Shown here in pieces: positions 43,122 to 54,596 of a DNA stretch of 64,000 bases (position 1 is the first letter of the stretch; each line of letters opens with the position of its first letter). The notes under the pieces were generated by a model. That model was not told the origin of the DNA, did not search any database, and was given only the letters and a program-made list of their open reading frames with translations. The stretch comes from Pseudogymnoascus destructans (taxonomy: Eukaryota > Ascomycota > Leotiomycetes > Thelebolales > Thelebolaceae). A program made the translations under genes and the position numbers. The stretch is taken from positions 1 to 64,000 of the forward strand of contig NW_020167566.1 of the NCBI RefSeq assembly GCF_001641265.1, read 5' to 3'.

Positions 43122-43596
43122 TGGAAACGTCGTCGAAATAGTCTATAATACAAGAGAACACGTCAAACTAAAATCTAGCAGTATCCATTAGCAGGGTTCC
43201 ACGATCACACTGTGTGGCAGTTTACACAATAACATGCTTCTCGGCTTTAGACAAAGTTCTGCATGCCGCGGAGCTCGGTTTGTCTCGTGCGTTTTCGAAG
43301 CTTGTCGAGGCCGCGAAGGCACTAAATGCGAATACAGAACAACAAATCGAGCAATAGTAAGATGGTTGGTGGGTGATATTTAATACAGTGCGGGAGCGTA
43401 ACGATGGTTTTGGCCCGACTGCGTTGAGGATATCAGAAATAACCACGACAAGGGTGCGGAATTATTATTTTGCCGATTCACCCATCCAGACCCACCCCAG
43501 ACGAAGCTATCTAGCTGCTTATGTAAGCTTGATATTCCCACCAAGAAACCTCACCTGTCAACCCCACCATGTGGCCTCGGAGAAGTAAACAGAACC
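43122..43596. promoter_or_regulatory. Shared divergent promoter region of the PPR gene and SRP68
   Basis: 475 bp between two divergently transcribed genes. Short ORFs here have no support. Confidence 0.4.
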
Positions 43597-45554
43597 ATGG
43601 ACATAACTAAATTCATCGTCACCGGACGTGATGAGGCGCTTATTTACGGTGATTACAGCACTTACCGCGCCCAGTTATCAAGAAAACTGCGCTCTACACG
43701 CAAGAAATTGGGGCTAGCGACGAGAAAGGGAGCCAAATATGCGAAACGGCCAGCTGTGGCAGCTGAAGATATTGCCAGGAACCACGAGTATGTGCAGTTG
43801 AATAATTGGAGGTTGTTTTACTAACTCTGGCAGGTATCTTTGTATCCAGCTCCTCACGTCGGAGCGTGCCTGGGCTCATGCGATGTACATGAAGTCCACT
43901 CATTCGTCCGACGCCAAAGGCATCACAGGCGCCGCTCGATCTCACATTATTTCGCGGCTTCACAAGGCTTATAAAGTTCAAGAGGGTGTGCTGGAGGCGC
44001 TGTCAGATCGGTTGGTGTCTGGCGCGACGGAAACGGATCTTCTTGAGGCACGCGCATATGCCACGGCTCTTGCTGGCGCCGAGCAATTCGAGAAGCAAAG
44101 CTGGCAAGCTTGCGTCACGGATTACTCCATTGTCTGGGCCATATATACCGCTCTCACTTCGTCTACGAAAAGCGACATATTTAAGGGCTTGGTTACATCT
44201 ACCGTTGAGCCGAGCATACGTTATGGGGCATATCAGTTGAAGCTTGCTCGGACGATGGCAATCCCAGTAATTGTGCGGAAATTCTTCCCCATGGATGATC
44301 AACCCCTTGTCAAGGCGGTGGAGAAACTGGATCCCATAATCTTGAAGGATACGTCAAAGGCTAAGCCCGAGCTGGTAGAGAGTGATGCAGCGTCGAGGAC
44401 AATCACCTGGAGGTCACGGACCGTGGACTTGGAAGACGCATCTATTGCCGTGGCCCTATCAGCAGTTACGACAGCAGCTAAGAATCTGAGCGAGACACTA
44501 TCTTCGACCTCTACTTCACACCCTAGAGAGCGCGCATCGGCGTATGACGACATCCTCATTGCGAGCCAGGATGCGGTTGATGCAACAAAACACTCTATCG
44601 ACGAGTTGGTCGCGGAAGGCATCTCGCAGGGCGATAAGCGGATACAGAGCCTCCAGATTACCAGAACTGCCATTGGGTACGATTTGATCAGCTGGCGCAT
44701 AGGCCGGAACCGAGTCCTCACGGGCGACCACGACGGTGCATTACCAGATAGCGCGCCAATTGCAAAGTCTCGAAAATCCAAACAGGCAGATGAGGTGACA
44801 GTCGACAAGGAGGAGGGCACCGGTCGCAAATTAGCAAAGTTACGAGAGCGAGTCGTACTCTACGATTCAACTCTTCAGAGCTTGGATTCCATCAAGGAGT
44901 TGCCGGGAGTGTCTTCCGACACGGAGTTCCTGGGGGAGCTAGAAGCCAAGTACAACTACTTCCGCGCCCTAAAGTATATCATCGTCACTTTTGTATAGTT
45001 CCTATTGAGCAAGGTTAACTAATTTTTCTAGGTGCCTCGCCATCGCCCGATCACACTCCGTTCTCTCCTCATATGTGGAAGCCCTTAGCCTTCTAGCCCG
45101 CGCAACCGCTCTTCTTACCCCATCCCTACCCCACCTCTCCGCCGCAGCAGCACCCTCACCCACCGCGCCCCCAACTCTCGCAATCTCCCCTGCATCGGTG
45201 TCCTTCCTCGCAAAAACCTTAAACGCCGAACTCCAGCGCCACCGCGCACTCGTCGAGATAACCACAGTCAGCGGCACTGTCGCCAAGCTTCCACCCTCTT
45301 TGCCATTGGTGGAGACATTGGAGCACTATCCGACCAGCGGTGATGTTGATCTGAGCAATCTGGTATCCTACCCGACGAAACTGGAGGCGGTGCCGGTGAA
45401 GCCACTGTTCTTCGATGTGGCGTGGAATTATATCGAGTATCCAGGGCGCAGCCCGCAGGCGACAGCACAGGTAGCTGAGGAAGAGATACCTAGCTCGCGG
45501 GGAGAGGAGAGGCAGGAGGCTAAGAAGGGGTGGTTTGGGTTTGGAAGGTCTTGA
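43597..45554 (+). CDS. SRP68: Signal recognition particle subunit SRP68
   Basis: Three exons, 43597-43787, 43834-44973 and 45032-45554, join in frame to 617 aa, the usual length. The N-terminal RNA-binding domain shows ITKFIVTGRDEALIYGDYSTYRAQLSRKLRSTRKKLG and, across intron 1, NHEYLCIQLLTSERAWAHAMYMK. ITGAARSHIISRLHKA follows. The body is TPR-like helical (EAYATALAG-type repeats, FEKQSWQACVTDYSIVWAIY), and the C-terminus reads WNYIEYPGR then RSPQATAQ. SRP68 binds 7S RNA with SRP72 and helps SRP deliver ribosomes to the ER. Introns have GTATGT and GTATAT donors and CTAAC branch sites. Confidence 0.9.
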
Positions 45555-46397
45555 GGGACAGTGGGGCGCAATCGTGGGGCGGGACCTGTTGGTTGTTGGA
45601 TGTGGTGCATACAGTATAGATGATCATGCTGATGAAGACTGCAACGAAATTAATGGCCACATTTATGCCTCAGTGGTGTACCTGATATTATCCGTGTTTT
45701 TGTGCTGTTCCTGTTGAAGCTGGTGATTGATGACTGACTTTTGGGTTTGATTATTTGAGAATATTTCGGGACGTCCCCATGCACAGCCCCCTGCCCGTTG
45801 CAACACCAGCATTCATTCCATTCGCCTGCACACGGACTCGCCGCCCGTCCCTTTACAGCCCTATGAGATCCATAGCTGACAGTAGGAATCGCCGATTCGG
45901 CAGGCCGCGGCTATGAGACCCAGTCAGCCTCGCCGTTGTACCCAATCTCTCCAGCGGCGACCCCTTTCGGGTGTCTGTAGCAGGCGTCTGTACCAGTCGA
46001 GATGGGATTATTGGACGAGGACATATCTTGGTGCTGAGTCACCGTTCATCAGGGTGCTGCTCACCGGATTACGGATTATGCAAGCTCTTTGCTCTAGCTG
46101 GCTGGCTGTATACATGGGTACGAGTGACATGTCTCTGGTTGTTGCCTTGCAGCTGCGACAGAGATGCAAGCCTGCTCTTGTCTTCTTGCTTGCGATGCCA
46201 TCCTATCGTCAGCCTGCTAGCTAGTAACGTGACAGCAGTAAGTATAAATACTCCCCTCAGCTTTCCTTCATCCATTTTCCCTTTCTTTCTTTTCACTTCA
46301 TTTTTAAAGAGAAGTCCCTGATGAACGTGTCCCTGTTGGTCGTGTGCTTCTCCGAATAAACTGAAGCCTGGGACAACGACCCCGCCGATTATTCGTA
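45555..46397. other. Intergenic region and BCS1-like promoter
   Basis: No supported gene. ORFs of about 100 aa on both strands lack domain character. A pyrimidine-rich tract (about 46255-46305) precedes the BCS1-like start and fits a fungal transcription start region. Confidence 0.5.
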
Positions 46398-48290
46398 ATG
46401 TCAATCCCCACTGCATTCGCAAACGCCTCCGGCGACGACAACCTCCTGCCTCCAGTGAATCAGCTCGCCATCCTCGATGTCTTCTTCCCTGGCTTCTCCA
46501 CGGTCTCTGCTGGCCTGTCTAAATACCTGCAGATCGATATATCCTTTTACCTCCCTTTCATCGTCATCTGCGGCGTTGTTATCTACGCCTCGAATTATGT
46601 CTCTGAGCACCTCTGGTCCAGCCTGCAACACTACCTGATGTCTACGGCCGATATCCGCATCGACGACGAGATGTACAATTACGTTATGGGATGGGTGACG
46701 CAGCAGAAGTTCTCACAGGCCAATCGCCGGTTCATCGCGAGCACGAATGTAAACTCTCGCAGCTGGTTCATGTGGGTTGAGAGCCGTGATAATGAGCGCG
46801 AGGGAGAGGGCGTGGATGAAATCGACGAGAACGGCATCCCAATAGAGAAGCGAAAGCACAGAAAATTGCAATATACACCCGGCCTCGGAACGCACATTTT
46901 CTGGTATAAGGGAAGGCTCATGGTATTCCGCCGTAGCGCCCCACACCAGCGCTATGGCCCTATCTCGGAGCGTGAGGAGATCTCGATCTCAAGCTTCGGG
47001 CGCGACCCGACTAAGCTGAAGGAGCTGCTGAACGAGTGCCGCAAGCTGTTCCTCAATTCTGATGAAGATAAGACCGTCATATTTCGCGGGGGCAACAAGC
47101 CGGGAACCATGTCGGAGACGACTTGGGTGCGCAGCACAGCGAGAGTGACTCGTCCCATGTCAACAATGGTTATGGACGAATCGGTCAAGACGGACCTGCT
47201 GGCAGACATGCGAGACTACCTACACCCGCACACGCAACGCTGGTACTGGAATCGCGGAATCCCATACCGTCGGGGTTACCTGTTGTATGGCGCACCAGGA
47301 ACAGGCAAATCCTCTCTAAGTCTCGCGATCGCAGGATACTTCAAGCTTAAGATCTACATTGTCAGCCTCAACTCGCCATCGATGAACGAAGAGAGCCTTG
47401 GGACGCTGTTCTCCGAGCTCCCGCAGCGTTGCGTCGTGTTGCTCGAGGATATTGATACAGCTGGCTTGACGAACGCAAGGAACAGTGAAGCTTCTGAAGA
47501 TGCAGCTGCAGCAATGGCGGTCAAGAAAGTCCAGAAAGATCCATCGCAGCCGCCCTCACTTGTCGTCGGAACTCCGCCGGCAGGCAGGATCAGTCTCTCT
47601 GCTCTATTAAATGTCCTTGATGGCGTATCCAGCCAGGAGGGCCGTATTCTGATCATGACGACTAATCACATTGATAAGCTGGATGAGGCCCTTATCAGGC
47701 CTGGCAGGGTGGACATGACAATTAAGTTCCAGCTATCCGATGCGGCGATGATGAGGATGCTGTTCACGAGTATTTTCACGACGCTAGAAGGCGACTTCCC
47801 ACAGAAGAAAATCGCACTGCTTGATTCTAATGGGAATGGTGCTCTGCCTTTGAATAGCGCTAACCTTCAAACCGGGCATGCGAAGTCAAGTGGTGTAGAC
47901 ACATCTAATGCTGCCGATCAAAAAATAAATGAGGATGAAGAGCGCCGAAAACTTGAGGCCAAGAAAATAGCAGTTCTTGCAGAGTCATTCACGCTGGCAA
48001 TGCCAGAAGGCATCTTCAGTCCGGCTGACGTTCAGGGATATCTATTAAAGCACAAGAGAAGCCCCGAAATTGCGGCGCGGGAGGCGGCGAAGTGGGCTAA
48101 AGATACGATAGACGAGCGAAAGAGGAAGAAGGAGGAAGACGAGCGCAAGACGAGGAAGAGGCTTGAAGACGCAGAGGTTGCTGTCATGACTGCACAGGCG
48201 GCTGCGGAGAAAAGGATAGAGGAGGCAGGGAAGAAGGGGGGTGCCGATACGAAGGATAGTGATGACAGTGATGATGCTGATGATTTATGA
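46398..48290 (+). CDS. BCS1-like AAA ATPase
   Basis: Single-exon ORF of 630 aa. One membrane segment near residues 50-70 (FYLPFIVICGVVIYASNYV) is followed by the BCS1_N domain (TADIRIDDEMYNYVMGWV, SRSWFMWVESRD, RLMVFRRSAP) and an AAA domain: Walker A GAPGTGKSS (298-306), Walker B VLLEDIDTA (about 346-354), sensor and Arg-finger region TTNHIDKLDEALIRPGRVD (about 419-439). The C-terminal 60 residues are a charged coiled coil (RKRKKEEDERKTRKRL). BCS1 inserts the Rieske protein into complex III. Fungi have many BCS1-like paralogues and the long charged tail suggests one of these rather than the canonical chaperone. Confidence 0.85.
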   Translation: MSIPTAFANASGDDNLLPPVNQLAILDVFFPGFSTVSAGLSKYLQIDISFYLPFIVICGVVIYASNYVSEHLWSSLQHYLMSTADIRIDDEMYNYVMGWVTQQKFSQANRRFIASTNVNSRSWFMWVESRDNEREGEGVDEIDENGIPIEKRKHRKLQYTPGLGTHIFWYKGRLMVFRRSAPHQRYGPISEREEISISSFGRDPTKLKELLNECRKLFLNSDEDKTVIFRGGNKPGTMSETTWVRSTARVTRPMSTMVMDESVKTDLLADMRDYLHPHTQRWYWNRGIPYRRGYLLYGAPGTGKSSLSLAIAGYFKLKIYIVSLNSPSMNEESLGTLFSELPQRCVVLLEDIDTAGLTNARNSEASEDAAAAMAVKKVQKDPSQPPSLVVGTPPAGRISLSALLNVLDGVSSQEGRILIMTTNHIDKLDEALIRPGRVDMTIKFQLSDAAMMRMLFTSIFTTLEGDFPQKKIALLDSNGNGALPLNSANLQTGHAKSSGVDTSNAADQKINEDEERRKLEAKKIAVLAESFTLAMPEGIFSPADVQGYLLKHKRSPEIAAREAAKWAKDTIDERKRKKEEDERKTRKRLEDAEVAVMTAQAAAEKRIEEAGKKGGADTKDSDDSDDADDL

Positions 48291-49670
48291 CTAGCATTGA
48301 AAAGTATCCACGGCTACTACTAATAACTCAATCATATCCCCATATTCTATATGATATTAATTTGCAGGAAAATAAGAAAGAAATATTAATCGTGGGTCGA
48401 ATAACCCACCGCTACGCGATGGGCGCAAGCGAGTTGCATCGCGAAAGCGAGTTGCACCGCCCCAGATTTCTCAACCACCCAATTTGTATTGCAATTGAAT
48501 CGTGGACTATGGGAAATATTTTACCACTACAAGTATGAAAACGCTTCTTGAATTGAATCTTCATCTTCTTCGTCTTCTGACGCAATTGAATCACGGCCCC
48601 ATATATTTGTGCCTTCGAATGATATGAAATCCTGTTGCGACGTAAATTCCTGAAGTCCTGGATCAATGACACCAATTGCACCTAGTTCCTCGTATTCAAA
48701 TGAGACCCCATTAAATTCTGGGAGGGATATAAGAGCTTCCTTAACCTGTATATCAATCTCTTTATCGGTTATAAGCTTTTCTGGGTCCGGGATTGGATTG
48801 AATAGCTCAATAGGAATAGCTTCTTTCCTCCATTTGAAGTTTAGAATTGTCCTTTGACGTTCCTTCTCTGATTTCCGTGCATCAACCCCTTGGATATGAT
48901 ACTTCTTCTTAATCTTATTTGTTGTAATTCGGATAAGATATTGTCGTCTTTTGATCCTATCAACCTGCTCCTTTTCATGCTTGTTTTCCTGGATCTGTCG
49001 TGCCTGAGTTCCTGTAAGGACCCCTCCTTTTTGTAAGACCTCCGATTCCCTCGAATCCTAAGACTTCTGTTGATTTTGAGCCCTATTATGAAGGTCTTCA
49101 TACTGCCGGTCCCGGACTTCTGCAGTCAGAAGGACGTTCTGGACCCCTCGTATTGTAGAGTCAATTTTCCGGCGTGTAGGACTACTAAATATATCAATCT
49201 TCTCTGAGATTTTTGATGCTATTTCTTGAAGAGATCTCTCAGCTTGAACACCTCTATCTGGTGTTTGAGGACAGGGTAATTCAATCGCTGTCGCCATTGC
49301 CATTGCCATTGCCATCACCATCGCTGGTACCATATACGTCTTCATTTTCTTAAGAGCTTTCTTGTAATGGTGGGTGCACCAGATGTGAGAATCTAGCCAC
49401 CCAAGGAAGGGATGAATTTACTAAGACAACACACTGTCTTAGAAAACAGAGCCAAAGGGTCATAGCTTAGACTATTCCACAATGCAGCAATCAGGTGTGT
49501 GATGTAGTGAAGTGGTTCAGACAAGTTGCAACAAATGTTGAGTCTGGGAACTCAGGGGTAAGTCAGAGGTTAACACCGCACTGACTTTTCAGAAACAAGG
49601 AGTAACAAGATGAATGCTTGGAAGCTTGTAAAAGACGTGGAAGTATGTGATAGTCGATTTACTGTATTGT

Positions 49671-50145
49671 TGTTACGACGGAACAAGAAGGCTGGCCAAC
49701 TACAGGACAGGAAGGAGGGAGGTCGCATGAGACTGGCCCTGGTACCTGGAGGGGCAGCGGGGAATAGTAGTTCCGAAAGTATCACGTGACGGACTCGCAG
49801 GATGATGAGAAGAGTCCTAAGAGTCCAGGACTCCGAGGACTCGAGTGAGTTCCCAGGAGTCCACTAGGCACGTGACAGACTCGCAGGATGATGAGAAGAA
49901 TCCTAAGAGTCCAGGACTCCGAGGACTCGAGTGAGTTCCCAGGAGTCCACTAGGCACGACGCCACTATATAAGTAGATAGTATTTCCTTAGATAGGAGCT
50001 TCGTGCTCAACTCAATACAGTATTTGTTATATACTAGTAACATGTTACTTGAAGCCTTTGTGTCTGATCCCCTGCCTCCTCTGATAAGTAAACCTTTACG
50101 CAAGAGAACCTCTGTGTCTTCTATCGTTTAGAAGTCAGTGTTACA
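49671..50145 (+). mobile_element. Solo LTR (475 bp) with ATTGT duplication
   Basis: TGTTACGACGG...GTGTTACA with perfect ATTGT duplications at 49666-49670 and 50146-50150. Same length and structure as the LTR at 21019-21493, including the doubled GACTC-rich U3 repeat and TATATAAG box. Nested inside the pogo relic. Confidence 0.95.
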
Positions 50146-50150
50146 ATTGT

Positions 50151-50700
50151 CTGCTTGCCCTTTCGTAAGGAAAGGGCAATCCTATTTATGCTAAAGGAGT
50201 GTAGTTCTCTCATTTTCCAAGACTTTCCATGACTAACCAGGCTTGGTAACTGTAGTCGATGTAAGAGAATCCCATAGAACCATCTCTTAGGTTCGTAGCC
50301 TATAGGAAGTAAAAGGAGGTCCAAGGTCAGAGTACCCCTATAGACAAATTATGTCATAGACAAATTATGTCATAGACAAATTATGTCATAACTTAACCAA
50401 TCTTGTGGGTAACTAAAGAGCGATGACGTGTAATGAATCATAGAGGTTCGTAGGAGCTTTTAGAGCTATCGTTCATGCTCCTAGGCCTCTAGTTGGTAGA
50501 GATATGTCATATGTGGTATGAGTGATGTCATGTAATGAATCATAGAGGGTTGTAGAGATATGCTATGTGGTAATACTGGCCCAGTAACTAAGGAGCGATG
50601 ACGTGTAATGAATCATAGATGGTTGTAGCAATCGTTGAGTAGTATTGCTCTTGTTGTTGGTGTGATAAGCCAAAATATGTATAGTGACTTGTAGGTTTGA
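50151..50700. repeat. Unidentified insert with short repeats inside the pogo relic
   Basis: Contains three perfect 16-bp tandem copies of TAGACAAATTATGTCA (50341-50388). Three dispersed copies of a GATGACGTGTAATGAATCAT-like motif lie near 50422, 50524 and 50598. No ORF is convincing. It may be a non-autonomous element; its ends were not resolved. Confidence 0.45.
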
Positions 50701-52134
50701 GGAGGAGATTTCCAAGTTTGCTCTTGAGTTTGATAGCAAACTGAGTGCAACGAATGTCAGTATGACATTTCTGGCAATTAATGGCCAGATCCCAGACTTT
50801 CGGAAGGCACCTTAAATAGTCTCTTTTTTCATAGTCTTTTCCCTGATTTCCGTTAAGTCCCGGAAGAACGATGAAACTGTATATTCAATATCTAGATGCC
50901 AGGTTGCATCTTGTACAGCCTTCCAGTGCCAGTGTTTATACAGCTGAAAAACACCGACATCAAGAGGTTGAAGAACATGCGTCAAGTGGCTAGGAAAAGG
51001 AAACAGGTGTATATTAGCTTCTGTAGCTTTAATAATAAACTCCGGGGTCATATGACTACCGTGTTGATCCATTAATAGAACCCTAGGACGAGCATTTGCC
51101 CCAGCTTGTATATGAAGAATCAAGTGATCAAGATATTCAAGAGCTAAATGGGAGTTGATATATCCGGAATCAGACATTAATACCCTTGTATTCCGTCTAA
51201 TAAGGTATACCAATTCGTCATATGATTCACACCTTGTACAATTAGAACAGGAGGAATAGTTGTTCCATTTGCAATAATCGATTCTATAACGGTAATAGAA
51301 CGTCGATTTTCAGGGCTAGGTGTATACAATGGCTATACTTTATTAGCTATACTATATTTTATATTATAACTGGAATATACATACATCTACTATCCAGGTA
51401 GGGACAAGAATATCTTCTCCAGAAGCTACTCCAATTTGAAACCCAGCTTCATCAAAATTGATAATATCACCAGGCTGAATATCATGGGCTTCGCACCAAG
51501 TCATCCAATTCTTGAACCAATCCTGTACATCCTTAACATCTTGTGCACCGACTCGGTTTCGTGCAATTGGCTTTGTTTTTAGTGTATGAAGAAAACCCGG
51601 GGTTGTTTTTATGTAGTTTTGAAACCATCGCCAGGACGGTCGCGGTCTGCCTTCTAGATCCTTTAGGTATTCGATTATCGCAAAGACCATCTGTTTTGTA
51701 GCCCCGAGGCCTGTCCTGTGCATATCGTCTGCATATGTAATAATAGCTTCGTGTTGTGGCCTAGAGAGGATTCGATTCTGGCCTCCGTGTATTATATGAG
51801 GGCGGTCGTCGCGTTGCTTCTTTCGTCGTATCCTCGATTTGAGGGTTTGAGGATTCACGTGGAAAATACGTGCGGCGGTAGTCTCACTCTCGTCAGGATT
51901 GGCAGTAGCCCAGGCAATTGCCTGGGCTATAGCCTCTTCGTATTCGTGGGTTGCAGGTGGTGGCATTGTTCAAGGTTCAATTGCAATACAAATTGGGTGG
52001 TTGAGAAATCTGGGGCGATGCAACTCGAATAACCCACCGCTACGCGGTGGGTTATTCGACCCACGATTATTTGCATCGCTGTCTGATTTAAATCACGTGA
52101 CTAAATCCAACACAACAGCGTCCGTGCACCGAAC

Positions 52135-53937
52135 ATGGCTTCAAGGGACGTGCCGCCCAATAACCACGACACCAGTATCGCCATGGCAAAAGCACTCCTG
52201 TCCCTAACTCTCACGGGGGGTTTCTTGGGTGTGCTGAGTACAGCATGGCTCCGCGCAGTCAACAGCAATGTCCCGTCTCCTTACATGGTACTATACAACC
52301 GACTCGCCCATACTCCACTGAAACACGTGCTGACTATCATAGGACGAGGTATTCCACATCCCCCAGGCGCAGCAGTACTGTGCATCTGATTTCTACACCT
52401 GGGACCCAAAGCTTACCACGCCGCCGGGCCTGTACGCATTTTCGCTGCTGCTGAAGGCGGCGACGCGCGCGGGATGCACGGCCACGGAGTTACGTGGAAT
52501 CGGCGGTGTGGCGCTTGCGGCGTTATTGGTGGTGTGCTATTTTCTGCGGAGGTCATTAAGTGGCGATGGAAAGCGTGTGGATCGGTCGTGGGAAGTCGCC
52601 CATGAGGCGTTGAATGTGTGTCTGTTCCCGCCGCTGTTCTTTTTTTCAGGGCTGTATTATACAGACGTGCTGTCTACACTTGTGATTGTGGTAGCGTATC
52701 TTGCATTCCAGCGGGGCGCAGGCGGTGCATCTATGGGAGAGGGGCTGCTGGCTTATGGGTTAGGCGTTGTAGGATTGGTGATGCGCCAAACGAATGTTTT
52801 CTGGGTGGGCGTCTTTCTAGCAGGGATGGAGTGGATTAGAGCTTGTACGGATATGGTAGGAAAAGGGCAAACTCGGGCAGGGCAAGGGAAAGACGCAAGC
52901 TTGATAGAAATGGTGCTCGGCCCGTATACGCGTGGCGAACTGCATGATCCGTCGATCGAGGAAGCCGGTCCTTTGGGTAAGTCCACTATCCACAATGTGA
53001 GAATGTGACTAACGGAGCAGATTTTCTCTACTGCCTCATTAGCATCGGCATATCAGCCGTAAGCCACCCAATAATTCTAATTTCTCGGCTATGGCCTCAG
53101 ATCGCACTCCTCCTTTCTTTCGGGGCCTTTGTCGTCTGGAACGGTGGCGTCGTATTAGGTACTCCCCATCCACTTCTTTCAACTCCAAGTCTGACAGAAC
53201 TAGGCGACAAATCAAACCACGTTGCAACCCTCCATCTAACACAAATGCTCTACCTTTGGCCTTTCATAGCCTTCTTCTCCTTTCCCCTATTTCTACCTAC
53301 CATCATCTCCGCCCTCTCTCCGACCCTCCCTAGAGCCAGCACTCTCGCCTGGGCCCTCCTCGCCATCACGCTCAGCCTCGGCATCGTCCACTTCAACACG
53401 CTTATCCATCCTTTTACCCTCGCCGACAACCGGCACTACATGTTCTACGTCTTCCGGTACACGATCCTGCGCCACCCACTAATAAAATACGCGCTCGCAC
53501 CGATATACGTCCTCTGCGGGTGGTTCGTGCTCCGTGCGCTCCGTAGGCACCAGCCAGTTTCCTCCGGTACTGCTACAAATGCACAAGAAACATCACGACG
53601 CGGGAAACTATCCCGTTCGGCAATGCAACAGGAAGGGAGAAATCGAGCAGCAGAGACGAAGACATCGTTTGCGCTCATCTGGCTCCTTACCACAGCCCTG
53701 TCACTAATTACTGCCCCCCTTGTCGAGCCACGGTACTTTATTCTTCCGTGGGTGATATGGCGGCTGCATGTGCGGCCTAGCCATGGTTCGCTCGTAGGTA
53801 TGAGTGTGGAGAGGACTAGATTATGGGCGGAGACGCTGTGGTTTCTTGTAGTGAATGTTGGAACATGTGTTGTGTTTTTAGGGAAGGAGTTTGAGTGGGC
53901 GAGTGAGCTAGGGAGAGTGCAGAGGTTTATGTGGTAA
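52135..53937 (+). CDS. ALG10: Dol-P-Glc alpha-1,2-glucosyltransferase ALG10
   Basis: Four exons, 52135-52287, 52343-52976, 53021-53158 and 53204-53937, joined in frame give 552 aa. The first join creates NVPSPYM-DEVFHIPQAQQYC, the diagnostic ALG10 block. FYTWDPKLTTPPGLYAFS follows, then many hydrophobic helices, PPLFFFSGLYYTDVLST, LVMRQTNVFWVG, and GGVVLGDKSNHVATLHLTQMLYLWPF across the third intron. The C-terminus has LVEPRYFILPWVIWRLH. It adds the last glucose to the lipid-linked oligosaccharide in the ER membrane. The third intron is 45 bp, a multiple of three, so unspliced reading stays open. The start codon lies 67 bp from the end of a pogo element; a CACGTG box (about 52094) lies in that gap. 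Confidence 0.88.
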
Positions 53938-54330
53938 TTGGCAGCCTTCTGCTTAGTCTAAGTATCAAACAATCCATGAAAAAGGGCTATTACTAAGTTA
54001 CATGTAAGCACAGACTTTTATTGTTTAGTCTTGGCAATATATTGTCGGTATGAAGAGGCCGTATCATATTGTCACCATATGGCTTGGTAGTATATTATAT
54101 TGTCACAGTATGCCAAGATATTGCCAAGAACCGTATTGCTAGTAATTACTGTGGCATATTGCCAAGAAACCATATACTATTGACAACACTGTTTACAGAA
54201 CGAAATCTAGAGGCTAAACAAGCCAGTTAACGCCGCGCAAGTGAAAGTGTTCGCCTTCCACCACTTCTTTACTTAGCTCTAGACCCTAGAGATACTCTTA
54301 GCGTTGGCGATACAGTTCACGCAAGTGTAG
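53938..54330. repeat. AT-rich repeats, possible non-autonomous hAT remnant
   Basis: Repeated TTGGCAATAT/ATATTGCCAAG motifs and an AACACTG end-like sequence at 54187-54193. A matching 8-bp duplication could not be found. No gene seen. Confidence 0.4.
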
Positions 54331-54596
54331 GGTGCGTCATGGGGGACCTGGACTACCGGTTCCCCTGGACCAGACCAGACCTTGGTCTGGTCGGTCCCAA
54401 ATTCTCAGACCGCGGTCTGGTCTGGTCTGAAGCCTCCAAACCTACGGTCCCCCACCAGTTTCTTGGCAGACCGGTCACGGGGTTTAACATGCCTATAAAT
54501 CACGTGTGGTGATATTTGCGCCTTAACATTTCAAGTGGATATTTTACAAGTAATTTAGACAGATAGGTTGGTAGTTAGCAATTGCTATAATTGTTA

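Larger units (their letters stand above)
48528..51966 (-). pseudogene. Decayed pogo/Fot1-type transposase
   Basis: The N-terminal ORF (51966-51364) has the pipsqueak-like helix-turn-helix (EEAIAQAIAWATANPDESET, AARIFHVNPQTLKSRI), a CENP-B-type DNA-binding domain and the first catalytic Asp (IINFDEAGFQIGV). The core continues at 51213-50812 (RVLLMDQHGSHMTPEF with the second Asp; FPSHLTHVLQPLDVGVFQ). It reads across an in-frame TAA into GAFRKSGIWP, as in intact relatives. About 50690-49350 is foreign DNA including a solo LTR. The C-terminal part (49345 to about 48528) includes ELPCPQTPDRGVQAERSLQE and an acidic end. Stops and insertions make it inactive. Confidence 0.8.
48389..52067 (-). mobile_element. 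Pogo/Fot1-type Tc1-mariner element, with nested insertions
   Basis: 3,679 bp with matching inverted ends (ATCGTGGGTCGAATAACCCA and its complement) and TA duplications (48387-48388 and 52068-52069). It holds one decayed transposase gene. A solo LTR and other DNA lie inside it. Near the right end a palindrome (about 52028-52054) could form a hairpin. The element fills the space between the BCS1-like gene and ALG10. Confidence 0.9.

Noticed and set aside
50341..50388. Three 16-bp perfect repeats as a CRISPR-like array
   Set aside because: Repeats are contiguous without spacers, only three, and the host is a eukaryote.
53938..54200. Complete hAT MITE ending AACACTG at 54193
   Set aside because: No matching left end with an identical 8-bp duplication could be found.
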